Source: Phascolomyces articulosus (taxonomy: Eukaryota > Mucoromycota > Mucoromycetes > Mucorales > Lichtheimiaceae). From it: a stretch of 64,000 nucleotides of DNA. Shown piece after piece: positions 24,250-34,140 of this stretch. Position 1 is the stretch's first letter, and every line of letters starts with the position of its first letter. A model generated the notes under the pieces. The model searched no databases and had not been told where the DNA came from. It worked only from the letters and a program-made list of their open reading frames with translations. The position numbers and the translations under genes were made by a program. Where the stretch lies: positions 434,001 through 498,000 of the forward strand of contig JAIXMP010000016.1 of NCBI GenBank assembly GCA_025677815.1, in the 5' to 3' direction.

Positions 24250-25618
24250 GCGGTGGCACTTGACTTTTTTGGTGAACTTTGAAAAAACCTTGTGACCTAT
24301 TTTTTTTTTTCGACCATGATCTATGTGGTGTAACTTCTTTATAACATTTGTATTTTGACTATTTATTCAAACATGCATAATATATCTATAGGTGGATGAG
24401 GCTGGTGTCTACTTGGTGATGTCTTTAAATGCAGAAGGATATCATATACTACTTCTTTTCGTTATTAAGTCCATTAACTACATTTCATACATAGTCAGTT
24501 TTATTGAGAATAAAAAAAAGTTCTTTGAATAGCAAGAACTAATTGTATATCACACATTTTTTTTGAACGATATATATATATATATATATGTGATATCAAT
24601 TAAAGGAATTCTTGAATTATTGTCTGATAAGTTACGTATCTAACAAACAGGAGTAATGGAAAAAACACCGGCAACAATGCTATGACCCATGTCCTGGTGC
24701 GGCATTTATAACATGGATTGATGATCCCCCTCAGAAGAATAATCAGATCTTCTTTTCAGCTAACTCTTCTGCTTTTACTCCCCCCCCAGATATACACTTC
24801 TCTCTTCACAGTTTCTTTTTAACTCTACCTTTATCTATTCTTTTTTCTAACTTCCCTTCTCCACAATGAACATTAATTCAGTTCTATAAGCCCCAATATA
24901 TACGATCGTCTCTCCCTCTAAAGCCTTTTCCCTGTTCCCAACAAGGTTTTTTTATTTACTCATTTACTTTTTGAGCCATTTCAATCAATATGTCTTAACG
25001 GACGCTGGGTTATAGGAGACTTCAATTTTAAACGTAATGGAAAAAGCATATTATTAATTGATGATGGGCGTTCTTCCAATATTAATCAATAATAAATCAC
25101 CAATATTATATATAATATTAATAAAGTATACTATAGTCAACGTCATTAGCCATTCAGCAGCAAAAGTATTACAGTATTATATGTTGAAATAAAAAAATAA
25201 TAGCATGCTATTTTTATCGATGACGATGATGATGTACTAGAAGAGTAAGTAATATATGCCAAGTATAAAGGATTATATGCAATATCAATAATAATGAATG
25301 TAAAATCAAGGAGGGAAAACAAAATTGATTCTTTCTACAACATTTTGGGTAAAAGAAAAAAACAAAGGCAGCAGAAAATAATACATGTTGTGTTATGAAA
25401 AAATGAGCAACAATATTCCATTTTTTACCAATTCTTTTAAACATCTCCCTTTCTACTCTTATTAACAAGAAGCACTTCACATATCCTTATCATACCTAGA
25501 TGGAAGATGGGTGCACACTTCCAAACATTCCATTGGTAAATCTCTTTTAGTACTGAAACGGGTTGTTGATTTTTTGTTGTACTAGTTCTCTTTGGGAACC
25601 AGCGAAAGAAGTCATCGC

Positions 25619-25644
25619 AAAAAAAAAAAAAAAAAAAAAAAAAA
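25619..25644 (+). repeat. poly(A) tract (26 A)
   Basis: Uninterrupted run of 26 A, preceded by TCATCGC and followed by GCGATA. Confidence 0.9.
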
Positions 25645-26359
25645 GCGATAGGGAAAGGGAAAAAGGAAGGATAGATATAATAAGTTCTATCTAGTGTCCG
25701 TCACTGAATTTAGTAACATTTTTTTTCATAGCGATGGTAGTAGTGACAACAGCAACAAGTGGACTAAGACCTCATTATACATCTATGACAAATTATACAT
25801 TGTCAACAATGCCATTTATCTCGACGTGTATGTGGATCCATGACATGTTTAAAACGGCTTAGAAAGATGAATGATGGTAAATGGTCCTGTGGTGTATCTG
25901 TGGATGAAGAAATGGTACAATTATTACAGTAGACAAGCCGACGATTATACATAATAGCACCAGTAGATGTATTTTCTTATTATTAAATAAGTGATAAGGT
26001 ATTTGGAGCATGTGCGTAAAAATAACGCGAGCTCGAAAACATTTTATGCTGATTGTGAAAAATTGATTGAGTGTCTAATGCATAAAAAGTTGTGGCCACA
26101 TCTATTTCACCCCCACTCCAATATAAAAAATAGTTGCAGTATTTAAACCAATTCATAATGCAATAAAAACAGAACACTTCTGTTATAATCACTAAAACTA
26201 TATATACAAAGTTATTCGTGCTATTTATTTATAAGCTTAAAATTACTATAAAAGTAAGTCGTATATCAAAAGCAAAGCCAAAGAATAACAATAGTTGTAG
26301 TAGCACCAAGAAGTAACACGAATAAAAAGGATAAGGACACGTATCTAAAAAAAATCACA

Positions 26360-27649
26360 ATGTCTACTTCAGCATCAACAAACGAAATTCCTAAAGAGCT
26401 TCAAGAAGAATGGGAAAATTACAATGCTACCAGGAATGCCTGCGTTGCATAGTCTAAAAAACATAATGTCGCATTATACACCACCAAAAGTACACTCAAA
26501 GGGAAAAAGAGAAAGAGTGCGTCTTGCTTGTAAGCATTTTGGTCAACCTGTCAACAAAGACGTCCATGATAACAATGACGATCGCGAACCTCAGAGGGCC
26601 ATTTCAATTATTGCCAATGAGAACGGTGAAATCATTGATTCTCCGGAAACAAAGAAAGGCAGAAAGTACCATCAATCGTATTCCCAACGCATTGGATGTA
26701 AATTCGAGATTGTTCTTCGCCCTTTGAATGTCGAAAGTCAACAATGGCATGACGTTTCATTTTATACTGGCAAGCACAACCATGAAATTGCTCAAGAATC
26801 GTCATCGTACCCAATGTTACGTCGGCTTGATGATGAAAAAAGTTGTTCTTGATATGATCAGAAGTCATGCATCAAACGGTGCCATCATGTCGTACCTTGC
26901 TGCCAGTAATAAAATCTTTGACCCGAAAGATATTACAAACTTACGACAAAAAATTTTCAATAATGATCCTCACCATGCAATGTTCCAGTCAGTCAAAAAA
27001 CTTGAAGATAAAGGATATGTAGTACGATTGGACTCGAAAAAAGAAGGAGATAACCGTTTTTTTGCTTTCTCTTTTCTTTGCTCATCAAACAGCGGTTGAT
27101 CTAGCACACAAGTTCCCTGAAGTTGTTGTATTGGATGCGACCTACAAAACAAACAGATATCGTCTTCCTTTTGTCAATGTTGTAGGCACAGGAAACATTG
27201 GCTATCCTGACTTAAAAACATCCTGTATTGCTGGTGGATGGGTATCCCAAGAAGCGAACGAAAGTTATGAATGGGTTGTTAGTCAGCTCCGGGATTTAGC
27301 TTAGCCATCTCATCAGCCTACAACCCCTCAGACATTTGTTACGGATAGTGAAGGTGCTCTGGTGGGAGCTCTACATACTGTCTTTCCAAATTCGAAATAA
27401 TTGCTATGCAAAGTTCATTTACGACGCAATTTTCGAACCAAGTTACGAAAGTTATTTGATATCAAGGATGATTATGAAGATCTTGAAAAGGCTGTCAGTT
27501 ATTTGATGACCGATGCATATATGGACAAGTTTTCCAATATGTATGTTGTTTATAACCATGTGCTTGAGACAAAAGCCATAGATAAATACAAGGAAATTGC
27601 AAAGAAGGCCAAAAGACCAGCAGATATTATCAAGTATTTGGACGAGTGA
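26360..27649 (+). pseudogene. inactivated Mutator-like (FAR1/MULE) transposase
   Basis: An ATG at 26360 opens MSTSASTNEIPKELQEEWEN. It soon meets TAG near 26451 and a frame change near 26500 in an A-rich run. The second frame (to 26852) carries a FAR1/WRKY-GCM1-like zinc-binding region: RVRLACKHFGQP, RIGCKFEIVLRPL and KHNHEI supply Cys, Cys, His and His. After another shift near 26830 comes a helical linker (KVVLDMIRSHASNGAIM). After a further shift near 27065 comes the MULE core with the first catalytic Asp: VVLDATYKTNRYRLPFVNVV. It continues as FVTDSEGALV and CKVHLRRNFR, with in-frame stops at about 27302 and 27398. So at least three frameshifts and three stops: the element cannot make transposase. 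Later core parts are missing after about 27650. Terminal inverted repeats were not found by eye. Confidence 0.8.
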
Positions 27650-27734
27650 GTAAACCATATTTTTTGGCCATCTTATCTCTTACCGTAATTACTTTTTTAA
27701 GAATATGGGATCGATACTAACAACTGTCATTATT

Positions 27735-29147
27735 TGAAGGTGAAACGAAGAAGAGTAGACGATGAAGAAGATGATGAAAGTGACTGGAATGATAGTCGAA
27801 ACGTTTACAAAAGTTCCCCATCAATGGTATATCTTGATAACTTTAGCTATTTAATTAAGTTTCTTTCCAGTGATTAACCGGCCATTTCTCCTTATTAGCG
27901 ACATGCTACACAAACCAATATTGAAAAACTAATCCCACTTGATGAACACCGATGTGCATCACACTTACCTGTATGGCACACTGATTTTTACTTAGGAAAG
28001 AGGAGGAATAGATTATTGATTATCTTGTACCTATAATATATTTTTGTATTATGATCAATAGACCCAATTGACTTTAATCCATGGAAAGAAGCAATATACG
28101 TGATCAATACACCATCCCACAGCAATATCAGTCCTCACAAATCTAAATTGACACAATCTCATATCGAATCACTCAAAGAATACGTTCAATTCGCACAAAG
28201 AAATACTATAAAGATGAAAAAGAAGGACAAAAGCAAAAGAAATCATTAGAAAAGCTGGGATTATTACATGAAGTTGATGATGTATTGGAAGAAATGGAAT
28301 TTGATGATTTCCCAACCAAGCTTTGGACAAAAGAAATGTCAGCTGAAGTTGAAGGGGCTGCTTCGTTTGCTCAACTTATCAAATGTGTCTTGACAAACTT
28401 TCATTTACTATACCGTGACCACCAACCACTAACAACAAACCACGAACGAAGCTTCTTTGTCAGCTATGTTGTGCCCGGCCTCCTTGCTTTATCCAAAGTA
28501 TCTGATACCGTCTCGTTTACGTGGTGTGAATTTGAACTTGAAGTGATCAAATCCGTGCACATGTTTGATCATGATTTAAAGTTATTGAAGAACCCCCGTC
28601 GGTTCATTGACGCATTAGGAAAACTCAAGACTCCAAATAACATGGAAATAGTGATAGTGGAACCATCCTGTCAGCAACACAAAAAGATAAACTGCATAAC
28701 GCACAAAAAGGCTGCATTAAAATGACCCTAAATCGAAATTTCGCAACATACTTTCTTACAATAGTTCTAATGGTATTAGCCGATCTATCTTCTATGCATA
28801 CTAGAACTCGCATCTTACAACTCAAATTCGTCGGTAGACTTCAAATTCTACCCACCACCGCCCTGACACGATCCATCGAGCTACCCTTTCTTTGGAATAA
28901 AACGAAAGATAAGCATTGGAAACACCTATCATCAAACAACCCTTTTTATCAACTTTATATCAAACTAAAAAATAAAAATAACCCTCCTGATGGTCCAGTC
29001 GAGAAAGCTATTTCCCAAAAACGGGATGAAGAGCTCGTTACTCGTGCCAAACAAAGAAAAATCATCCGTTGCCTTCGAAACCAACGGATAATAGATCCGG
29101 TACTATACCTTCCTGCTGCCTCGCGCGATCATCATAGGCTAATTTAA
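27735..29147 (+). pseudogene. remnant of a multi-exon gene of unknown family, next to the MULE relic
   Basis: Several blocks in line read as protein: an acidic KRRRVDDEEDDESDWNDS (27740-27800), ATQTNIEKLIPLDEHR (about 27905), DPIDFNPWKEAIYVINTPS (about 28070), then a long stretch EEMEFDDFPTKLWTKEMS through SFTWCEFELEVIKS (28285-28670). The last block shifts frame near 28670 and continues as QKDKLHNAQKGCIKMTLNRN to 29147. Splice-like signals separate the first blocks, but phases do not all close and another shift is needed near 28220. I recognise no named domain. Its style and its position beside the transposase suggest a repeated family of mucoromycete genomes or element cargo; that is inference. 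The protein would be soluble and helical. Confidence 0.5.
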
Positions 29148-29240
29148 TTGAGAATGCGCTGGCTTCCATCCTACCCACTAAAAGATTGTTGATGTGGCCA
29201 CCCTGCAGCAAATCGAGAATATTTTACGATTTGCTCTTTA

Positions 29241-29522
29241 ATGGAAGAAATAAACGACGAACTATCTACAACATTCGGTACAATACCTCAACTTCAGCAA
29301 GAAATCCAACCATTTGGCTATATTATAAATTACCTGCCACGCTCAGAGGTCGGTTTATCACTTGGAAAATGGTTAAACTGTCGGTTCGTCCTGATTCGTG
29401 CTCTTCGAGAAATTGACGGACTAAGTCACTCTGAAGATGACTACGAAGAAGATGAACCTGAACCTGAAGAGCCACCACTGCCATCTAAACTCACCTATAG
29501 TTCAACTCAAGAAAACACTTAA
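29241..29522 (+). other. short open frame with acidic tail, unassigned
   Basis: A 93-codon frame (EEINDELSTTFGTIPQLQQE, then KWLNCRFVLIRALREIDG, ending in an acidic proline-rich EDEPEPEEPPLPSK). It follows the preceding gene remnant by about 90 bases and may be another exon of it or of the element. No domain is recognised and no upstream splice junction is certain. Confidence 0.3.
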
Positions 29523-29665
29523 ATAGTTTCCACTCCTCCTTTTTTTTTCTCTTCTATGATACTCCTTTCCATAAAAACTTATCTTTCTCTCTTCTTCTTT
29601 CCTCCACTTGTAATATTACCCTCAATACTTACTCTAGCTTAGCTTTTCCTCCTAAACGGGGGTTT

Positions 29666-30170
29666 TTCAGCTGATGCCACAAATCTTTAGTGGGGGATTA
29701 TCTGAAAATATGACACACTCTGTTGAAGATACATTGAAAACGATCGAATGTGCAACAGCCGCTTTAGTCAGTGCTGCTACCAATACAAAAACGCATCCAT
29801 GAAAACATTTAGAAAATTCAAGGTGTACTCCATCCACGTTATCACAAATACCATGACACTGACAGAAACAACACTCAATGACCAACATACCTGGAAACGA
29901 GTTGAATTCAGATCATGCAATATACCAACAACATGAACTTATCGATATTATACGCTAGAATACTTGGAACTATTTGCAAAATTGATCGTAAGTATATAGT
30001 ACAGATGGAAAAAACATAATGTTAGGGGTTATTTAATTAAAATTATGTTTCTATTTTTTTTTTCTTTATAGGATGATCTTTAGGAAGTGAAAAAAATTGA
30101 AGAGCAGTTGATAAAAGAACATGTTCGTCCGCGATATGCGAGTTCTTCGTTGGCCGAATATTTGGGTAAG
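29666..30170 (+). pseudogene. second remnant of a similar unknown gene family
   Basis: Reads HSVEDTLKTIECATAALVSA, then after a 1-nt shift near 29800 KTFRKFKVYSIHVITNTM and TLNDQHTWKRVEFRSCNIPT. Next is LEYLELFAKLI before a good GTAAGT donor at about 29990. An exon after ATAG (about 30072) gives DDL, stop, then VKKIEEQLIKEHVRPRYASS up to another GTAAG donor at about 30169. So gene structure is visible but broken by a frameshift and a stop. The layout resembles the carboxyl half of the remnant at 27.7-29.1 kb. Family unknown. Confidence 0.45.
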
Positions 30171-31804
30171 ATATTGGTCAAGTTATTAGCATGCTGTCTT
30201 TGATCGTGAGTTCTAATTGCATATTTCCTTTTTATTTGTGGTTTATATATACATGAAGATTCAACAGAAGCCTTAGATCAATAATAATAATATTCCAATA
30301 AAGCATTTTAAGTCTACACAATTTCTATCTTTCATCCAACACTATGCACTTTTTAAAAAGTCAACCATAACTACTTTATCCCGTTTTATTTTTATACGTA
30401 TAGTTCATTTATTTCTTTCAAGTTATCATACTGTGATTCATTTTCATGATCTGTATTGAGAAATTAGAATAAAAATAAAATAACTAGGTTAAAGAAATTC
30501 AAATATGAGGTATTGTGTATAAAAAGACGTTTCAATCCGTTTTTCCATCTGCTGAGTTAACCACCTTCCAGTCGCCCATGTATTGGTCCATTGCATACGA
30601 CCCATATAAATACAGCCCAAAAATGATTCTCTGGATGGAAGAGTTAGAAAAAGAAAACAAAATCAGAACTACATCAATAAGACTTGATAATATAACGGAA
30701 TACACCCGCATATTGAAACCGTATATGTTACCTTCACATTGTTTCTTGCCCTAATATACTCGCGAAAGTACGAAACGTTTACGCAGTTTCCCCCTTCCCA
30801 CTCCAGCTACCAACTACCAATCTAGTCTTTTCCCAGACTGATAAGGCATGAGCATGGAAAACATTTCAGTATTCTTGTTGAGCAACCAGCAAAGCAAACA
30901 GGATGCACATAAAAGAACCAAGTGACAAAGTTGTTGACATGGGAACCCAGGCAATCCTATTTAGATAAAAATAATAGGGTTAGATATCATTTTTGTTCTT
31001 CTTTGTTGATATGTGATCCGATTTTGTGCCTTACCTTTCTATAATAGCAGCCCACCTAAGAACCTCGCATTGCACAACAAGTCTAAATCCAACACGTTCC
31101 CAAACCCAAAGCATTTTTCAGGGTTGGGTCAAGCTCGGAACTCATGGCAGATAAACACAGTAAAGAACTCGCTAAACCCTCATGCTTTCGTATTAGAAAG
31201 TAGCGCTTACTACGTAGCATCACCATTCGTCAGCCAAACAAGGGGAACACAACAGTTGAATCAATCCAAGTTAACAAATCAAAGTTCAGGCGAGTTGCTT
31301 TTCAATGTGAAGTTAAATTAATCTGATCGAACTAAAGAATATAATTTTGAGAGAAAGAAAAATATTATTCACTTTCCGCACAATTTTTTTTTTAGAAATA
31401 AAGAACAAATGTGTGTGTTTTTTAGTACGTTTTAAACAGAAGCGACAACTAACAAGTATTTACAGCTGCATATACAAAATTAGTGCTTTATTTGATCGAA
31501 AGCTACTGGCACATTACGTACTGCTCTCAAAAATATATCCAATTACGTATCACTTGGTAATCCGTATATGTTAATTAGTACATCCGTTCGTAGGAACAAG
31601 TTATTTATCACCCCAAATCTTTGAATTCAGCTGGAGGGGAGACGAAAGCTTTCACCAATATTTATATATATATATATCCCAATCACTCAAAAAAAGTTAC
31701 AAGCCCCTCACTCAATAAAAAAAAATGTGATGATAGTATTAAGTGCATTATTCAAGTATTTGAATAAATGCTTTCAAAATATTTACTTTGACCCTTCCAA
31801 GTCT
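30171..31804. other. gene-poor stretch with unassigned short frames
   Basis: Two short open frames, 30515-30754 (ends MLPSHCFLP) and 31013-31321, have no recognised domain and may be debris of mobile elements. A short AT repeat lies near 31664-31678. Nothing else is supportable. Confidence 0.4.
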
Positions 31805-33113
31805 ACAATGCTGTGTCTAGTGTGACAAACTCTTTACGCAAATTATACACGACGGCACCAGGGAGTGATGCCAACTTATCCATTTGTTAACTTTTGACGT
31901 CATGTCCAATTCAATTGTTCACTGTCCACCATGGCTGATCTGGTCGGAGCTTGGCCAGAAACAATCTCAACAACTTCTCTGACACACCTCAATTTGGGAT
32001 TGGATGAACACAACAATTATGCATCAGCATTAACATTGTCACCTCTCTTTTGAACGCTCTCCCAATCTCAGAATGTTACGATTAAATAACTTTGGAAAAC
32101 GATGTCTTGGATGTGATTGATGGTCACTGCCCAAATATTATCTGTCTGGTCATAGTCTCTGAACTACCACTCCACCAAGATTTATATTTTCCAGAAATTT
32201 ACTCTTTCCATGATCCCGACCTCGATTGTAGTGAAGATAGTGATAGAAAAGTGGATAATGATAACATCAAGGGTGGTGGTGTATTGCTACACTTGAAAAT
32301 TTATGGGTTGGAATCGATATATCACTTACGTTCAAGACTTGAGCAAAATCATGAATCTCTCAAACCATTAAAGGTCATGGAAAAGATATGGTAGTATTAC
32401 AGATGGATCCTAAAGGTCTCGTCATTCAACAAGATAATATTGATCCTCAAGTTGTTTTGTAATTTAGGGAATGTCGAGATTGGACACTTTTATCCAGTTT
32501 TACAATGAACCAATTGACTACAATAACACTCATACTCAATCATGATTGTGATCTCAAAGAGTGTATCCCTGCCTTATTACATCACTGCCCCGACCTGAAC
32601 CACTTGAAATTAGGCGATTTTATGCTTGATCTTATAAATGAGACTTTGGAAGCGATGGCGAAATTAAATTACCTTTGTACTTTGGATCTGTTTTATTTTC
32701 ATATGTGTGGTGATGGAGCATGTATTCTGTTGAGCATGTTTAAAAATTACAAATCAAATTCTATATTCAAATCATTTGTGTTGGATAGATGTCCTGGTAT
32801 GTCGAAAGGATTGATTATTGGTGCTACAGATGTCCCGAGTCTTGAAACGTTGGGTTTTTTCGGTAGCCATGGATATACTGGATCAAGAGAGGATATCAAT
32901 GAAATTAGTCAATATATCAGTAAATCATTTCATATCAAGAATTTATCTATTGGATCAATGATGTTTACTGATGAAGCAGCCCAAAATTTAATCAAAAATA
33001 GGAATTTACGCCATATTGATTTCTATAAAGTGAAAGGATTGCCATTTACCGCAGAAAGTCGATCGAGAAAGCACTTCCCACACTTTCGAGTTAATAACCA
33101 TTCTTATATGTAG
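31805..33113 (+). pseudogene. truncated, decayed copy of the TPR-F-box-LRR gene
   Basis: Homologous along its length to the minus-strand pseudogene at 7.1-8.5 kb: SLRKLYTTAPGSD versus SLRELYMTASNLC, WPETISTTSLTHLNL versus WPETLSINSLTNINL, DVIDGHCPNIICLVIVSE versus NAIDGSCPDLVCLIIISE, and LLSSFTMNQLTTITLILNHD versus LLSSFTMNLTTLTILINHD. The F-box and TPR parts are absent. Lesions are an extra T near 32053, an extra A near 32097, and a disrupted segment with stops at about 32393-32465. After that a clean 202-codon frame (32505-33113) preserves the LRR carboxyl end, including GATDVPSLETLGFFGSHGYT. Probably not translated as a useful protein, though the last frame alone could make a short LRR protein. 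Confidence 0.75.
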
Positions 33114-34140
33114 GAAATCAGTTCTACCTACATATTTTTCTACGTGACAATTTTCATTTTACTTTTGGACACGCAGCGTAAAATACTTCATATATGTAGA
33201 AGTGCATTTATATTTACCGTGCATTATATAGCTCTAATACGTAAAAATAAGAACCAATTATATAATACTATTATTGTTCATAGCTTCTATAGTAGTATAT
33301 TCCATATACATAGCAACATATACTACTCGTAGTTCCATCGCTATGTAAAATTACACGTACCACCAAATTCCTTTGCTTGTGTAATAAATAAAAGCACAAT
33401 TATATCCGTAAATGCGCAGTACTCTTGAATGAAATTATTAATTACTGTTTATTATTAATAAAGGCCAATCAATGGTACAGATTCCCGAAGAGAAGAAAAA
33501 AATACAGTTTTTATCATAGGTATATATATTATGTATATTGGGAAAGATGAATGCTCTGTGGAATTGCTATAACTATAATGTAATTACCGTAACTAGATAT
33601 CATAGTACCCTTTTGTTTAAATTGGTTAATAATCATATAAACAGATCCAAGTTTATATACTTTAAGGAAACCCACGTACTACAAAACATAGAACTTAATA
33701 AATGTGGCTAATGACTCTGACAACAAATAGGTCAAACAGCATATATTACTATTTCATTATTCATAATAAAAAAATCTCTTATTTTATTTTTATGATTGTT
33801 ACATCAATATTTCCAACGCTATTATGTTACTTGATTATATTCAAGTAACAGAGTGTGGAAGATATTGATATGATAAGGGAATAGATATTATTTGACTTAA
33901 AATAACAAAAGATTTGATAGGGTGAGACCATTAAAAGTTTGGTGTTTTTGACACATAAATATAAAAAAAGAGTAAGTAACAAACAATGTTAATTAATATA
34001 TAATATGACGATGGAACATGGATGTCAGCAAAAGAAAAATATTTGGTTTTGTGATTTAAATATATCTAGGTTTATATAATATAAAGAATCAAATTGTAAT
34101 AACATATAAAGTGTAAAAAAAGAGAAAATTTATTATCTAT
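33114..34140. other. intergenic region holding a long palindrome
   Basis: About 1 kb between the LRR pseudogene and the 3' end of the broken monooxygenase gene. Apart from the palindrome at 33803-33869 I see only AT-rich sequence. Confidence 0.5.
33803..33869. repeat. 67-nt imperfect palindrome
   Basis: The core GTTACTTGA ... TCAAGTAAC is a perfect 9-bp inverted repeat around a 6-nt loop. The pairing extends outward with a few mismatches and one offset: ATCAATATTTCCA on the left against TGGAAGATATTGAT on the right. It could be a hairpin terminator-like structure, a protein-binding dyad or a very small MITE. No target-site duplication is obvious by eye. Confidence 0.75.

Larger units (their letters stand above)
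22632..26359. other. 3.7-kb gene-poor region
   Basis: No gene with a recognisable domain. It contains three long A tracts (listed separately), an AT dinucleotide run near 24570-24590, CA-rich sequence near 23180-23215 and 23405-23416, and short open frames (23903-24133 plus, 25214-25480 minus, 25983-26192 minus) without family features. The first few hundred bases probably include the promoter of the minus-strand Gln/His-rich protein gene. Confidence 0.5.

Noticed and set aside
25734..25862. Short ATG frame (MVVVTTATSGLRPHYTSM) in the desert before the MULE relic
   Set aside because: Only 42 codons, no domain, no supported splice partner; could be chance.
26211..30500. Terminal inverted repeats or target-site duplication of the Mutator-like element
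   Set aside because: I searched both flanks by eye and found no convincing long inverted repeat; the ends may be lost or too diverged.
30515..31574. Open frames at 30515-30754, 31013-31321 and 31347-31574 as genes
   Set aside because: Short, no recognisable motif, inside a zone of mobile-element debris.
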